64,000 nt of DNA from Streptomyces curacoi (GCF_001513975.1 NZ_KQ947999.1:1-64000), one strand, 5' to 3'. Numbered from the stretch's first letter, positions 1 through 9,326 are shown. Translations and numbers: made by a program. Notes: generated by a model from the sequence alone, not told the origin.

Positions 1-696
1 GACCAGCAGCGGCAGGGGATCCGACGCGGTGACCAGATCCCGCAGCGGATACCGCCCCAGCACCGCGTCCACCTCGGGCGTCGACGCGGCCGCCAACCGC
101 CAGGCGGCCGGGCGGTCCTCGTCCCGCAGTGCCTCGGCGGCGGCGAGGACCACCTGGCGGCCCTCCTGCTCGGGCACCCCGGCGGCGGCCCGCTCGTACA
201 GCCGCGCGCCCTCCTCCAGGACCAGGTCCGTGTCCATCCCGGCCGGGATCTTGATCTGGGCGTGGTGCCGCCAGGTGCTGACCGGATCGCCCCAGGCCTC
301 GACCCGGTAGGTCCAGTGGCCGGGTTCGCCGGCGGTGACGGTGGCGCCCCAGCGGTCGGTGCCCGGGGCCAGTTCACGCATCGGCGTCCATGGACCGGGG
401 CGGCCGTCCGGGCCGGTCAGGACGACATTGGCGGCGACGGCGTCATGGCCCTCGCGGAACACGGTCGCCGAGACCTCGAAGGACTCGCCGGTCACCGCCT
501 TCGCGGGCCTGCGCCCGTGCTGGACGACCGGGCGGACGTCGAGGACGGGTATGCGTCCGACGCCGCCGGCCGTGTCGCTCGCACTGGGGCGCTCCGGAGC
601 CGGCGGTCCGGGGTCGGCGGTGGCCGGGCGGGGTACGGGGGGCGCATCGGCGCCGGCCGTCGGGGGTGAGGACGACTGGGGGTGCATGGCGGGCAT
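1..696 (-). CDS. glgE: Maltose-1-phosphate maltosyltransferase GlgE, N-terminal part
   Basis: This gene runs off the left edge; 232 codons are present. GlgE (GH13_3) adds maltosyl units from maltose-1-phosphate to alpha-1,4-glucans in the cytoplasm. The translation opens with a Pro/Ser-rich leader of about 45 residues, then the family's N-terminal domain: GRIPVLDVRPVV, KAVTGESFEVSATVFREGHD, and the carbohydrate-module-like GHWTYRVEAWGDP near residue 130. The catalytic domain is not in the window. The ATG at 696 is preceded by AGGAG at 702-706 with a 5-base gap; a second in-frame ATG lies at 687. Assignment rests on N-terminal motifs and on the neighbouring glgP, which in Streptomyces normally sits next to glgE. 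Here a subtilase gene separates them. Confidence 0.85.
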   Translation of the reverse strand, partial: MPAMHPQSSSPPTAGADAPPVPRPATADPGPPAPERPSASDTAGGVGRIPVLDVRPVVQHGRRPAKAVTGESFEVSATVFREGHDAVAANVVLTGPDGRPGPWTPMRELAPGTDRWGATVTAGEPGHWTYRVEAWGDPVSTWRHHAQIKIPAGMDTDLVLEEGARLYERAAAGVPEQEGRQVVLAAAEALRDEDRPAAWRLAAASTPEVDAVLGRYPLRDLVTASDPLPLLV

Positions 697-713
697 GACC
701 GCTCCTGTCCGCG

Positions 714-723
714 TCAACGTTGA
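714..723. promoter_or_regulatory. Palindrome TCAACGTTGA upstream of glgE
   Basis: A perfect 10-bp palindrome ends 18 bases before the glgE start codon. It could be an operator, but no matching second copy was found and the role is a guess. The rest of 697-878 holds no gene that I can support. Confidence 0.2.
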
Positions 724-878
724 TGGGCGGATGGCTGTGGGGAGGTGGGTCCTGCGTGGTGCTTCCGGTGGTGCGCCCGGGGGCGCACAGGTGGGGTGTA
801 CCGGAGGAGCCTTCCCACCCTATTCGGGTACGCAATCCGGCACTTTGTTAACTACTCACGCGTATGTCTACGCACAAG

Positions 879-909
879 ACCGGCCCCGTTCCTCGGGAAC
901 GGGGCCGGT
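879..909 (-). terminator. Intrinsic terminator of the subtilase gene
   Basis: A perfect 14-bp stem (ACCGGCCCCGTTCC with its complement) closes a 3-base loop at 893-895. It lies 27 bases beyond the stop codon of the leftward subtilase gene. No long T-run follows, which is normal for high-GC actinobacteria. Confidence 0.8.
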
Positions 910-935
910 GCCTGCCTTTCGGCGTGAACAGGCCG

Positions 936-2138
936 CTAAGAGCCCGGCACCTGCAGGAGTTTGTTCGGTGAGCCGAGCCCACGGCCGGAGACCTTGCCGG
1001 ACACGGCCTTGGCCACCAGGGCCTTGGACACCTGTGCGGGTGTGGCCTTGGGATGGTCGGCCAGATGGAGCGCGGCCACGCCCGCCGCGTGCGGCGACGC
1101 CATCGACGTACCGGAGAAGGTCGCCTTGCCGGTGTTGCTCGCGTGCGACGCGGACGTGATCGCGACGCCCGGGGCGAACAGGTCGAGGGCCGGACCGAAG
1201 TTGGAGAAGCCCGCCCTCGCGTCCTTCCGGTCGGTGGCGCCCACGGTGATGGCCTCCCGCACCGCAGCGGGGGAGTACAGGCCGGCCGGCAGCCCGTCGT
1301 TGCCCGCCGCGACCGTGTAGGTGACGCCGGACGCGATGGAGTTGCGTACGGCGGCGTCCAGTTGCGCGTTGCGGTAGCCGCCGAGGCTGACGTTGGCGAC
1401 CGCCGGCTTCTTCGCGTGCCTGGTCACCCAGTCGATGCCCGCGATGACGTCGGCGGTGGTGCCGCCGCCGGCGTCGTCGAGGACGCGTACGGCGACGACC
1501 TCGGCCTTCTTGGCGACGCCGTACTGCCGGCCCGCGATGGTGCCGGCGACATGGGTGCCGTGGCCGTTTCCGTCGCTCGCGGTCCGGTCGTTGCCGACGA
1601 AGTCCCAGCCGTGGCTCGCCCGGCCGCCGAAGTCCTTGTGCGAGACGCGGATGCCGGTGTCGATGACGTACACCGTCACCCCGGCGCCCGCGGACTCCGG
1701 CCAGGTGTAGCTCCTGTCCAGGGGCAGGTTCAGCTGGTCGACGCGGTCGAGCCCCCAGGACGGCGGGTTCTTCTGCGTGTGGTCCAGGGTCACGCGGGTG
1801 TCCTGGACGACCGAGGCGACGCGGGAGTCCGCCGCGAGCCGCTTGGCCTGTCTCTCGTCGGCCCGGACGGCGTAGCCGTTGAGGACCGTGCCGTAGGTGT
1901 GGCTTATTTTCGCCCCGTACTTCTCGGCGAGGCTCTTTCCGGCCGCCGACGGAGCCTTCGTTCCCCCCTTGAGTGTCACCAGGTAACTTCCGCTGACGGA
2001 GCCGGGTTCACCGGCGCCTCGTATCTGCCCCTCCAGTGCGGCGTGCGCGGGCAGGGTGGTGGCCGAAAGCGCGGCGACACAGGTCACCGCGGTCAGGCCA
2101 CCGGCCCAGCGCAGACGCCGCGGAAGCGTCCGTGCCAT
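936..2138 (-). CDS. Secreted subtilisin-like S8 serine protease
   Basis: This encodes a 400-residue extracellular serine endopeptidase. Residues 1-33 form a signal peptide (RR-containing n-region, hydrophobic core, cleavage after PAHA). An inhibitor I9-type propeptide spans about 50-118. The S8 domain has all catalytic residues: Asp160 in VIDTG, His193 in GNGHGTHVAG, oxyanion Asn280 in AAGND and Ser345 in SGTSMASP. Length and order fit the proteinase K/aqualysin branch, without the extra C-terminal domain of some members. The ATG at 2138 was chosen because GAGGAGG lies just upstream and the signal peptide begins there; an upstream extension to 2216 has no such support. It is monocistronic, with its own terminator at 879-909. 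Its position between glgE and glgP looks like an insertion into a core locus. Confidence 0.92.
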   Translation of the reverse strand: MARTLPRRLRWAGGLTAVTCVAALSATTLPAHAALEGQIRGAGEPGSVSGSYLVTLKGGTKAPSAAGKSLAEKYGAKISHTYGTVLNGYAVRADERQAKRLAADSRVASVVQDTRVTLDHTQKNPPSWGLDRVDQLNLPLDRSYTWPESAGAGVTVYVIDTGIRVSHKDFGGRASHGWDFVGNDRTASDGNGHGTHVAGTIAGRQYGVAKKAEVVAVRVLDDAGGGTTADVIAGIDWVTRHAKKPAVANVSLGGYRNAQLDAAVRNSIASGVTYTVAAGNDGLPAGLYSPAAVREAITVGATDRKDARAGFSNFGPALDLFAPGVAITSASHASNTGKATFSGTSMASPHAAGVAALHLADHPKATPAQVSKALVAKAVSGKVSGRGLGSPNKLLQVPGS

Positions 2139-2470
2139 GGTGTGAGTTCCCCTCCTCAACTCGGCGCACCGCGGCCCTGGTTCGCCGGGTGCACCCGGCC
2201 GGGGCCGGTGCGCCACGAGTCAGCCTCTCGCGAGGTGAGAAGTCGCCACAAGGAGGCCCACGGGGGCGGAATCGGCCATATCGGCCATGGGGGATGTGTA
2301 AAGGTTGCGCTGCTTTTCGGACGGGCGTGCTCCTTTCCCCCGATGGACAGCCACTGGCAGTCACAAAAACGCACTGTGGTTACGAAGCCCCGCATACCGA
2401 TACCGTCGAGGGCGATGACGGGACGCACAGCGCCGTGCGTCCCCTGCCACGCGCTGCCCGAGGTGGAACT
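2139..2470. other. Divergent intergenic region, subtilase/glgP
   Basis: These 332 bases should carry the promoters of both flanking genes. A direct repeat of TCGGCCAT occurs at about 2270-2287. The stretch from about 2355 to 2400 is less GC-rich and may hold the glgP promoter, but I see no clear -35/-10 pair. No convincing small gene is present. Confidence 0.4.
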
Positions 2471-5089
2471 GTGAAGGCGATCCGTCGATTCACCGTCCGT
2501 CCTGTCCTCCCCGAACCGCTCCGGCCCCTCAGCGATCTGGCGCGCAACCTGCGCTGGTCCTGGCACGCGGAGACCCGCGACCTCTTCCAGTCCGTGGACC
2601 CCGAGTGCTGGGCCGCCTCGGGCAACGATCCCGTACGGCTGCTGGGGAGCGTGTCGCCCGCGCGGCTCGCGGAGCTGGCCGAGGACAGCCGGTTCCTGAG
2701 GCGGCTGACCGCCGTCGCCGGTGACCTCGACGACTACGTCGGCGGCGACCGCTGGTACCAGGACCAGCCCGACGAACTCCCCGCCGCCATCGCCTACTTC
2801 TCACCGGAGTTCGGTATCACGGCCGCCCTGCCCCAGTACTCCGGCGGCCTCGGCATCCTCGCCGGCGACCACCTCAAGGCCGCCAGCGACCTCGGCGTCC
2901 CCCTGATCGGGGTCGGGCTGCTGTACCGGCACGGCTACTTCCGGCAGACCCTGTCCCGGGACGGCTGGCAACAGGAGCACTACCCGGTCCTGGACCCCAA
3001 CGAGCTGCCCCTCGCGCTCCTGAAGGAGCCCGACGGCACCCCCGCCCAGGTCCTGCTCGCCCTGCCCGGCGGCAGGTCGCTGCACGCCCGGATCTGGCTG
3101 GCCCAGGTCGGCCGGGTACCGCTGCTGATGCTCGACTCGGACGTCGAGGAGAACGACCTCGGCGAACGCGGGGTGACCGACCGGCTCTACGGCGGCGGCA
3201 GCGAGCACCGCCTGCTGCAGGAGATGCTGCTGGGCATAGGGGGCGTGCGGGCGGTCCGGACGTACTGCAGGCTGTCCGGTCACCCCGCACCCGAGGTGTT
3301 CCACACCAACGAGGGCCACGCCGGCTTCCTCGGCCTGGAGCGCATCGCCGAACTCTGCGCCGAGGGCCTGGACTTCGACTCGGCGCTGGAAGCCGTCCGC
3401 GCCGGCACGGTCTTCACCACCCACACTCCCGTCCCGGCCGGCATCGACCGCTTCGACCGCGAACTGGTCGCCCACCACTTCGGCCCCGCCGCCGAACTCC
3501 CGACCATCGAGGTCGAACGCATCCTCCAGCTGGGCATGGAGACCTACCCCGGCGGCGAACCGAACCTCTTCAACATGGCCGTGATGGGCCTGCGCCTGGG
3601 CCAGCGGGCCAACGGCGTCTCGCTGCTGCACGGCAACGTCAGCCGGGAGATGTTCTCGGGCCTGTGGCCGGGATTCGACCCCGACGAGGTCCCGATCACC
3701 TCGGTCACCAACGGCGTCCACGCCCCGACCTGGGTCGCCCCGGAGGTCTTCCGCCTCGGTGCCCGCCAGATCGGCGGCCGGCGCACCGAGGACGCGATGA
3801 CCGTCGGCGGCTCGGACCGCTGGGACTCGGTAGGGAACATCCCCGACCAGGACATCTGGGAGCTGCGCCGGGTCCTGCGCGAGCAGCTGGTGATGGAGGT
3901 GCGGCAGCGCCTGCGCACCTCCTGGCGGCAACGCGGCGCCGGCACGGCCGAACTTGGCTGGATCGACGGGGTGCTGGACCCCGACGTCCTGACGATCGGA
4001 TTCGCCCGCCGGGTCCCGTCGTACAAACGCCTCACGCTGATGCTCCGCGACCGCGACCGCCTGATGGACCTGCTGCTGCACCCCGAGCGTCCCGTCCAGA
4101 TCGTCGTCGCGGGCAAGGCGCACCCGGCGGACGACGGCGGAAAGCGTCTGATCCAGGAACTGGTGAGGTTCGCGGACGACCCGCGTGTACGGCATCGGAT
4201 CGTGTTCCTGCCGGACTACGGCATGGCGATGGCGCAGAAGCTGTATCCCGGCTGCGACATCTGGCTGAACAACCCGCTGCGCCCCCTGGAGGCCTGCGGC
4301 ACCTCCGGCATGAAGGCGGCCCTGAACGGCTGCCTCAATCTCTCCGTCCTGGACGGCTGGTGGGACGAGTGGTTCCAGCCGGACTTCGGCTGGGCGATCC
4401 CCACGGCGGACGGCACCGGCACCGACCCGGACCACCGCGACGCCATCGAGGCGGCGGCACTGTACGACCTGCTGGAACAGCGCATCACCCCTCGCTTCTA
4501 CGAGCGCGGCCCGGACGGCCTGCCCGACCGCTGGATCGAGATGGTCCGCCAGATCCTGACCCTGCTGGGCCCGAAGGTCCTGGCGGGCAGGATGGTCCGC
4601 GAGTACGTCGAGCGCCTGTACACCCCGGCCGCGCTCGCGCACCGCGCGATGACACCGGACGCGGCGCGTGAACTCGCGGGCTGGAAGGCGCGGGTGCGCT
4701 CGGCGTGGCCGGGCGTCACGGTCGACCACGTGGAGACATCCGCGGCGACCTCCACCGCGGTGCTGGGCTCTACGCTCAGCCTCCGGGTGCGGGTGGGCCT
4801 GGGCGACCTGGGCCCGGACGACGTGGAGGTCCAGGCGGTCTCGGGGCGCGTCGACCCGGAGGACCGCATCGCGGACGCGTCGACGGTGCCGCTCAAGCCG
4901 GTGAGCGGGCCGGACGCGGAGGGGCGGTGGGTGTACGAGGGGCCCCTCTCCCTGGACCGCACGGGGCCGTACGGCTATACGGTGCGGATCCTTCCGGCTC
5001 ATCGGCTGCTGGCGTCGAGTGCGGAGCTGGGGCTGGTGGCGGTGCCTTCGGAGGGGGCGGCAGAGGGGGCGGGGGTGTTGATGCGGTAG
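2471..5089 (+). CDS. glgP: Alpha-glucan (glycogen) phosphorylase
   Basis: This 872-residue GT35 enzyme releases glucose-1-phosphate from alpha-1,4-glucans in the cytoplasm, using pyridoxal phosphate. The translation starts at GTG 2471 (VKAIRRFTVRPVLPEPL), eight bases after a GAGGTGG-type ribosome site. Family hallmarks include YFSPEFGI, SGGLGILAGDHLKAASDLG, the phosphate/glucan site FHTNEGHAGFL, the FARRVPSYKR segment and the PLP motif ACGTSGMKAALNG with Lys615. The length matches the long actinobacterial/Thermus type (TIGR02094), which has an N-terminal DUF3417 region. It belongs with glgE and glgX of this window in the alpha-glucan/trehalose metabolic network. Its 3' end overlaps the decayed LysR gene tail-to-tail by about 90 bases. 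Confidence 0.95.
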   Translation: MKAIRRFTVRPVLPEPLRPLSDLARNLRWSWHAETRDLFQSVDPECWAASGNDPVRLLGSVSPARLAELAEDSRFLRRLTAVAGDLDDYVGGDRWYQDQPDELPAAIAYFSPEFGITAALPQYSGGLGILAGDHLKAASDLGVPLIGVGLLYRHGYFRQTLSRDGWQQEHYPVLDPNELPLALLKEPDGTPAQVLLALPGGRSLHARIWLAQVGRVPLLMLDSDVEENDLGERGVTDRLYGGGSEHRLLQEMLLGIGGVRAVRTYCRLSGHPAPEVFHTNEGHAGFLGLERIAELCAEGLDFDSALEAVRAGTVFTTHTPVPAGIDRFDRELVAHHFGPAAELPTIEVERILQLGMETYPGGEPNLFNMAVMGLRLGQRANGVSLLHGNVSREMFSGLWPGFDPDEVPITSVTNGVHAPTWVAPEVFRLGARQIGGRRTEDAMTVGGSDRWDSVGNIPDQDIWELRRVLREQLVMEVRQRLRTSWRQRGAGTAELGWIDGVLDPDVLTIGFARRVPSYKRLTLMLRDRDRLMDLLLHPERPVQIVVAGKAHPADDGGKRLIQELVRFADDPRVRHRIVFLPDYGMAMAQKLYPGCDIWLNNPLRPLEACGTSGMKAALNGCLNLSVLDGWWDEWFQPDFGWAIPTADGTGTDPDHRDAIEAAALYDLLEQRITPRFYERGPDGLPDRWIEMVRQILTLLGPKVLAGRMVREYVERLYTPAALAHRAMTPDAARELAGWKARVRSAWPGVTVDHVETSAATSTAVLGSTLSLRVRVGLGDLGPDDVEVQAVSGRVDPEDRIADASTVPLKPVSGPDAEGRWVYEGPLSLDRTGPYGYTVRILPAHRLLASSAELGLVAVPSEGAAEGAGVLMR

Positions 5090-6013
5090 CTTCGGCGCCC
5101 CTCGCGACCGGCAACGCTCACACTCCGGGGGTCCGTCGCCCGCAGTTCCCGCACCAGGGCGCGCACGACGGCGGATCCGGCCAGTTCGGCGGTGGTGACA
5201 TAGCCGACCCGGCGGGTCGGCCGGCTGGGACCGAGATCGGTGATGCCGACCGAGTGCGGTGCTCCGACCAGGGAGAGCGCGGGCATGATCGCCATTCCGT
5301 GTCCTCCGCTCACCAGGGAGAGCACCGCTCCGTCGTCCTCCGCCTCCACGGTCGCCGTCGGGATCCAGTCCTGGGCAGCCCACCAGTCGCGGGTGTACGA
5401 GCCGCAGTTCTCGGCCCAGTCGATCAGCGGCAGCGACCGCGGGGCGGTGTGTCCCGCCGAGTGCGCCAGGGCGAACGGCTCCTCGAAGAGCCCGCTCGCG
5501 ACCAGATTCGGGGCGAGCGGCACGGAACCGCCCAGCGTGGCGATGGCTGTGTCCGCTCTGCCGTCGGCCACTTCGCCCGCGGTGCCGGACCCCACCTCGC
5601 GCACGATCCGCACCCGCGGCTCGATTCCCGGATGCCGGGCGCGCAGGGCGCTGCAGGACGGGCGGCAACAGCTGCAGAGCCGCGCGGCGGAAGGCCGCGA
5701 TCCGCAGCCGCCCCTCCGCCGCGTCGGACCGGGCCGCACCACGCGCCTCGGCGGTCAGCACCTCCAGCAGGCGCAGGATCCGGCGAGCGTGCACCACGGC
5801 CTTCTCTCCGGCAGGGGTGAGGCCGGCGCCGGTGCGGCCGCGTGCGAAGAGCACGGCACCGATCTTGCGCTCGCTGCCGCGCACCGAGTGGGAGACCGCG
5901 GACTGGGTCAGGCCGAGTGCCCGGGCCGCGGCCGAGAAGCCGCCGGTGTCCGCCACCGCCACCAGCACGCGCAGTTCGTGGGGCGCGAGCTCGGAGTCGG
6001 TCGTGCGGGCCAC
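4999..6013 (-). pseudogene. LysR-type regulator disrupted by a frameshift
   Basis: Two frames together give one LysR protein. From GTG 6013 (behind GAGGTGA) comes the winged HTH: LRVLVAVADTGGFSAAARAL, LTQSAVSHSVRGSE and LTPAGEKAVVHAR, continuing to LQLLPPVL. At about 5645-5670 the homology moves to the next frame and goes on as ALRARHPGIEPRVRIVREVG and then the substrate-binding domain (SLVSGGHGMAIMPAL) down to the stop at 4999. The shift corresponds to one extra base or two missing bases. As read, the HTH-containing product would lose its effector domain. It was divergent to the broken oxidoreductase at 6114, the usual regulator/target layout. A sequencing error cannot be excluded from sequence alone, but the damaged partner argues for real decay. 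Confidence 0.8.
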
Positions 6014-6113
6014 GGGGCGCTCACCTCAAGGTATGAGAACTGCTCATGGAACGGGGTGTCGCATGAGCCCAACCGGCTGCCCACCAGGCGCATTCCCGCC
6101 CTACGGTCCGGTC

Positions 6114-7017
6114 ATGAACGAGACCGCGCGCACCGCTGGAGGGCCGTACCATCGGGCGGGTCGTCGCCTCCCGCACGCCCCGGCCGGCCGAGGGCGACAT
6201 CGTCCTCCACCGGCAGGGCTGGCGCACCCACGCGGTGGTCACGCCGGAGGACGTCCGGCCGCTGCCCCGCTTCGACGGCGTACCCCTGACCGCGTACCTG
6301 AGCGTTCTCGGGGGCACCGGTCTGACCGCCTATGTGGGCCTGACCCGGATCGCCCGGTTCCTGGAGGGCGAGGACCTGTTCGTGTCGGCCGCGGCGGGCG
6401 GGGTCGGCACGGCGACCGGGCGGCTCGCCCGGCTGCTGGGCGCCGGACGGCTCGTCGGCAGCGCGGGCTCAGCGGCGAAGGCCGACCGTCTGATCCGGGA
6501 GGTCGGCTATGACGCCGTCTTCGACTACCACGACGGGCCCGCCGCCGACCTGCTCGGCAGGGCCGCACCGGGCGGCATCGACGTGTTCGTCGACAACGTC
6601 GGCGGCGAGCAGCTGGCCGCCGCGGTGGGGGCGCTGCGCGAGTTCGGGCGCATCGTCCGCATCGGCACGATCAGCCAGTACAACACCCCCGACGCGCCGC
6701 CGCCGCGCTTCGACCACGCCGACTTCGTGGAGAAGAGCATCCGCATGGAGGGCTTCCTGGTCAGCAACTACCGCGATGTGCAGGAGGAGCTGTACGAGTT
6801 CGCGGTACCGCATCTGCAGAGCGGCCGGATCGCGCTGGACGAGACGGTGGTCGACGGCTTCGAGCACATCGTGGACGCCTTCCTGGGCATGCTGCGCGGC
6901 CGGAACACCGGAAAGACCATCGTGCGGGACCGCACGGCTACTCGCCCTTCTGCGCGCACAACCGCCGCAACACCACCCCGCACCGCCGCGCATACGCGTG
7001 CTGCAACCCCCGCGTAG
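6114..7017 (+). pseudogene. MDR-family NADP-dependent oxidoreductase lacking its N-terminus
   Basis: From about 6136 the frame reads LEGRTIGRVVASRTPRPAEG and then a typical zinc-independent MDR domain: VPLTAYLSVLGGTGLTAYVG, the NADPH motif SAAAGGVGTATGRLA, GIDVFVDNVGG and GRNTGKTIV. The normal N-terminal catalytic subdomain of roughly 70 residues is absent. An ATG at 6114 gives MNETARTA, which looks like a genuine family start, but it lies in another frame from the rest, and the rest has a stop at 6115. This is best explained by an internal out-of-frame deletion near 6136. The C-terminal tail after KTIVRD is read-through over the antisense DUF1990 gene, so the original stop is probably also lost. 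The first usable start in the main frame is GTG 6235, which would give a truncated protein. Confidence 0.8.
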
Positions 7018-7444
7018 CCGGTCCGCCCGCCCGGGCGTACCACTTCGCCCCGCGGCTGAACGCGTGCACCGTCAGCCACACCGTGCCGTCCCCCGTGCGG
7101 TCCACGACGAACGACTCCTCGCCGCACTCCGGATGGCCGGAAAGCGTGCCGTACGCCCAGCCGACCCGCCGCGGCTCCGCCACCGTCCACACCACCCGGC
7201 ACGGCGCCTTGATCATGCCGGCGAGGGTGACCGTGACATCGACGTCGGGGGCCGCGCGGTCGGCCGACGCCTCGATGCCGACGCCCATCGCGCGGTGCAT
7301 CTCCCAGGTCATGACCGCCTCGGCCGCGTGGCGGAAGAGCTCCTCGCCCTCGCCGATGCGGGTGCGTACATGCAGGGCGTGGAAGCCGGGCGGGCAGAAG
7401 TCGCTCTCCCGGGTGGCGCCGACGTCTTCGTAGGTGAAGGACAT
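6938..7444 (-). CDS. DUF1990 family protein
   Basis: This encodes a 168-residue cytoplasmic protein of the DUF1990 family (function unknown). Characteristic pieces are FTYEDVGATRESDFCPPGFH at the start, EGEELFRHAAEAVMTWEMHR, the central APCRVVWTVAEPRRVGWAYG and the C-terminal VDRTGDGTVWLTVHAFSRG. There is no signal peptide or membrane segment. ATG 7444 is preferred because the family begins there; ATG 7453 is an in-frame alternative. Neither has a convincing ribosome site, and the terminator hairpin of the upstream protease gene ends only 15 bases before the start. The mRNA is therefore probably leaderless or very short-leadered. The 3' end overlaps the oxidoreductase pseudogene on the other strand. 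Confidence 0.8.
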   Translation of the reverse strand: MSFTYEDVGATRESDFCPPGFHALHVRTRIGEGEELFRHAAEAVMTWEMHRAMGVGIEASADRAAPDVDVTVTLAGMIKAPCRVVWTVAEPRRVGWAYGTLSGHPECGEESFVVDRTGDGTVWLTVHAFSRGAKWYARAGGPATRGLQHAYARRCGVVLRRLCAQKGE

Positions 7445-7458
7445 GGGGTACAAGCGTA

Positions 7459-7497
7459 GAGCGGCACCCGGGGATGCCTTCGTCCCGGGTGCCGCTC
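7459..7497 (-). terminator. Terminator after the first M4 protease gene
   Basis: A perfect 14-bp inverted repeat (GAGCGGCACCCGGG with its complement) flanks an 11-base loop. It lies 28 bases past the protease stop and just upstream of the DUF1990 start. Confidence 0.85.
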
Positions 7498-7524
7498 CTC
7501 AGTCCTGCGTCAACGGGCCGGTGT

Positions 7525-9183
7525 TCAGCTGACGTTGACCGCCGACCACGCCGCCGCGACCGCCTTGTACTCCGTGCTGCCGGAGCCGCCGTACAGGGCG
7601 GACGCCGCGCTCAGGGTCGCCGTACGGGCGCCCTTGTAGTTCGTCGTCGACGTCATGTACTCGGTCAGGGCCTTGTACCAGATCGCGGCGGCCTTGGCGC
7701 GGCCGATCCCGGTGACCGTCGAGCCGTTGGCGGTCGGGGAGTTGTAGCTGACCCCGTTGATCGTCTTCGCGCCGCTGCCCTCCGCGAGGAGGTAGAAGAA
7801 GTGGTTCGCGGGGCCCGAGGAGTAGTGGACGTCCATACCGCCGAGCGACGACGACCAGTAGTCGGCCGACGAGCCGTCCCTGCTGGGCTTGTCCATGTAG
7901 CGCAGCGGGGTGCCGTCGCCGTTGATGTCGATCTTCTCGCCGATGAGGTAGTCGCCGGGGTCGGAGGAGTTCGCCGCGTAGAACTCCACCGCCGCGCCGA
8001 AGATGTCGGACGTCGCCTCGTTCAGGCCGCCCGACTCGCCGCTGTAGTTCAGGCCCGCCGTGTTCGACGTGACGCCGTGCGTCATCTCGTGGGCGGCCAC
8101 GTCGAGCGACGTCAGGGGCTTCGCGTTGCCCTCGCCGTCGCCATACGTCATGCAGAAGCAGCTGTCGGACCAGAACGCGTTGACGTAGGCGTTGCCGTAG
8201 TGGACGCGGGAGTAGGCGGCCTTGCCGTCGTTCTTGATGCCGCTGCGGCCGAAGGTGTTCTTGTAGTAGTCCCAGGTCGTCTGTGCGCCGTAGGCGGCGT
8301 CGACGGCGGCGGTCTGGTCGTTGGAGGCCGCGCCGGTGCCCCAGGTGTCGTCCGCGTCGGTGAACAGCGTGCCGGCGGAGGAGCTGGTGCTGCGGGCCTT
8401 GTTGTACGTCTTGTGGCCGCCGCGCGAGGGGTCGTACAGCTGGTACGTCGAACCCGACAGGGTCGTGCCGAGGGTGACCGTGCCCGAGTAGAGGCTCTTG
8501 CCGCTGCCGGTCTCGATTCCCTGGTACTCGTAGAGCTTCTTGCCGGTGGCCGCGTCGGTGATGACGTGCAGCTCGTTTGGGGTGCCGTCCTCCTGGAGGC
8601 CGCCGACGACCGTCTCGTAGGCGAGGGCCGGCTTGCCGCTCGCGGCCCAGATCACCTTGCGGGGCGCGTTGTCCGCCTCGGTCTTCTTCGATCCGGCCGC
8701 CTTGGCCAGCTTCACGGCCTGGCCCTCGGCCTTGGCCGCGGTGATCTCCGGCTTCAGCGAGGCGACCTTGACGGTGGCCTTCGTCGCCCTGGTGACGCCC
8801 TTCGTCGCGCCGGACGCCGACTCGTGGACGACCAGGTCGCCGCCGAGGACGGGCAGGCCGGCGTAGGTGCGCTCGTAGCGGGTGTGGACCGTGCCGTCGG
8901 CGTCCTTGACGACGTCCTTGACGACCAGCTTCTCCCGGGCGCCGAGGCCTATCTCGTCGGCGGTCTCGGCGGCCTCGGCCTGCTGGTCCTTGATGAGGGC
9001 GGTGCGGGCCGCGGGGGCCAGCGCGACCGGGACGGCGAGCGGGGTCGCCTTTCTGTCGCTGGGCGCCGGGGTCTCGGCGGCCGAACTTCCGGCGGTCAGA
9101 CCGGTGGTGAGGAGGGCTCCGGCCGCCACCGCGGTGGCGATGGCCAGAGTGGTGCGCTTGCGACGCGCGTAGAGGGGGGTCAC
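7525..9183 (-). CDS. Secreted M4 neutral zinc metalloprotease
   Basis: This 552-residue thermolysin-family protease is secreted. The start GTG 9183 follows AAAAGGAG at a 5-base gap and opens a signal peptide (residues 1 to about 36, basic n-region YARRKR, core LAIATAVAAGALL). A fungalysin/thermolysin propeptide and PepSY-like region cover about 50-220. The mature domain has the zinc motif HEMTH (His365, Glu366, His369), the third ligand Glu389 in GGLNEATSD and the catalytic His453 in DVHYSSGPANHFF. The protein ends right after the M4 domain. The next gene upstream on the same strand encodes a close paralogue, so the two probably arose by duplication. Expression is likely independent because each gene has its own terminator. 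Confidence 0.95.
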   Translation of the reverse strand: MTPLYARRKRTTLAIATAVAAGALLTTGLTAGSSAAETPAPSDRKATPLAVPVALAPAARTALIKDQQAEAAETADEIGLGAREKLVVKDVVKDADGTVHTRYERTYAGLPVLGGDLVVHESASGATKGVTRATKATVKVASLKPEITAAKAEGQAVKLAKAAGSKKTEADNAPRKVIWAASGKPALAYETVVGGLQEDGTPNELHVITDAATGKKLYEYQGIETGSGKSLYSGTVTLGTTLSGSTYQLYDPSRGGHKTYNKARSTSSSAGTLFTDADDTWGTGAASNDQTAAVDAAYGAQTTWDYYKNTFGRSGIKNDGKAAYSRVHYGNAYVNAFWSDSCFCMTYGDGEGNAKPLTSLDVAAHEMTHGVTSNTAGLNYSGESGGLNEATSDIFGAAVEFYAANSSDPGDYLIGEKIDINGDGTPLRYMDKPSRDGSSADYWSSSLGGMDVHYSSGPANHFFYLLAEGSGAKTINGVSYNSPTANGSTVTGIGRAKAAAIWYKALTEYMTSTTNYKGARTATLSAASALYGGSGSTEYKAVAAAWSAVNVS

Positions 9184-9326
9184 ACGAGCTCCTTTTGTGG
9201 GGGAGGTGCAGTGGTGCTTGTGCGGCGGGTGCACGAAGAGTGACACCTGAGGCGCGTACATGTCAGGAGGGTGTGGTGATGTTGGCCGAAAGCTGACTGT
9301 CCGGTAAATGTTTCAGAAATGTGAAC

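Noticed and set aside
2801..6013. An open frame of about 1070 codons on the minus strand
   Set aside because: Only its first 120 residues look like protein (LysR HTH); the rest is the antisense of glgP, kept open by GC-rich codon bias.
6235..7017. A functional short oxidoreductase starting at GTG 6235
   Set aside because: It would lack the whole N-terminal subdomain needed for substrate binding, and its tail runs into antisense sequence.
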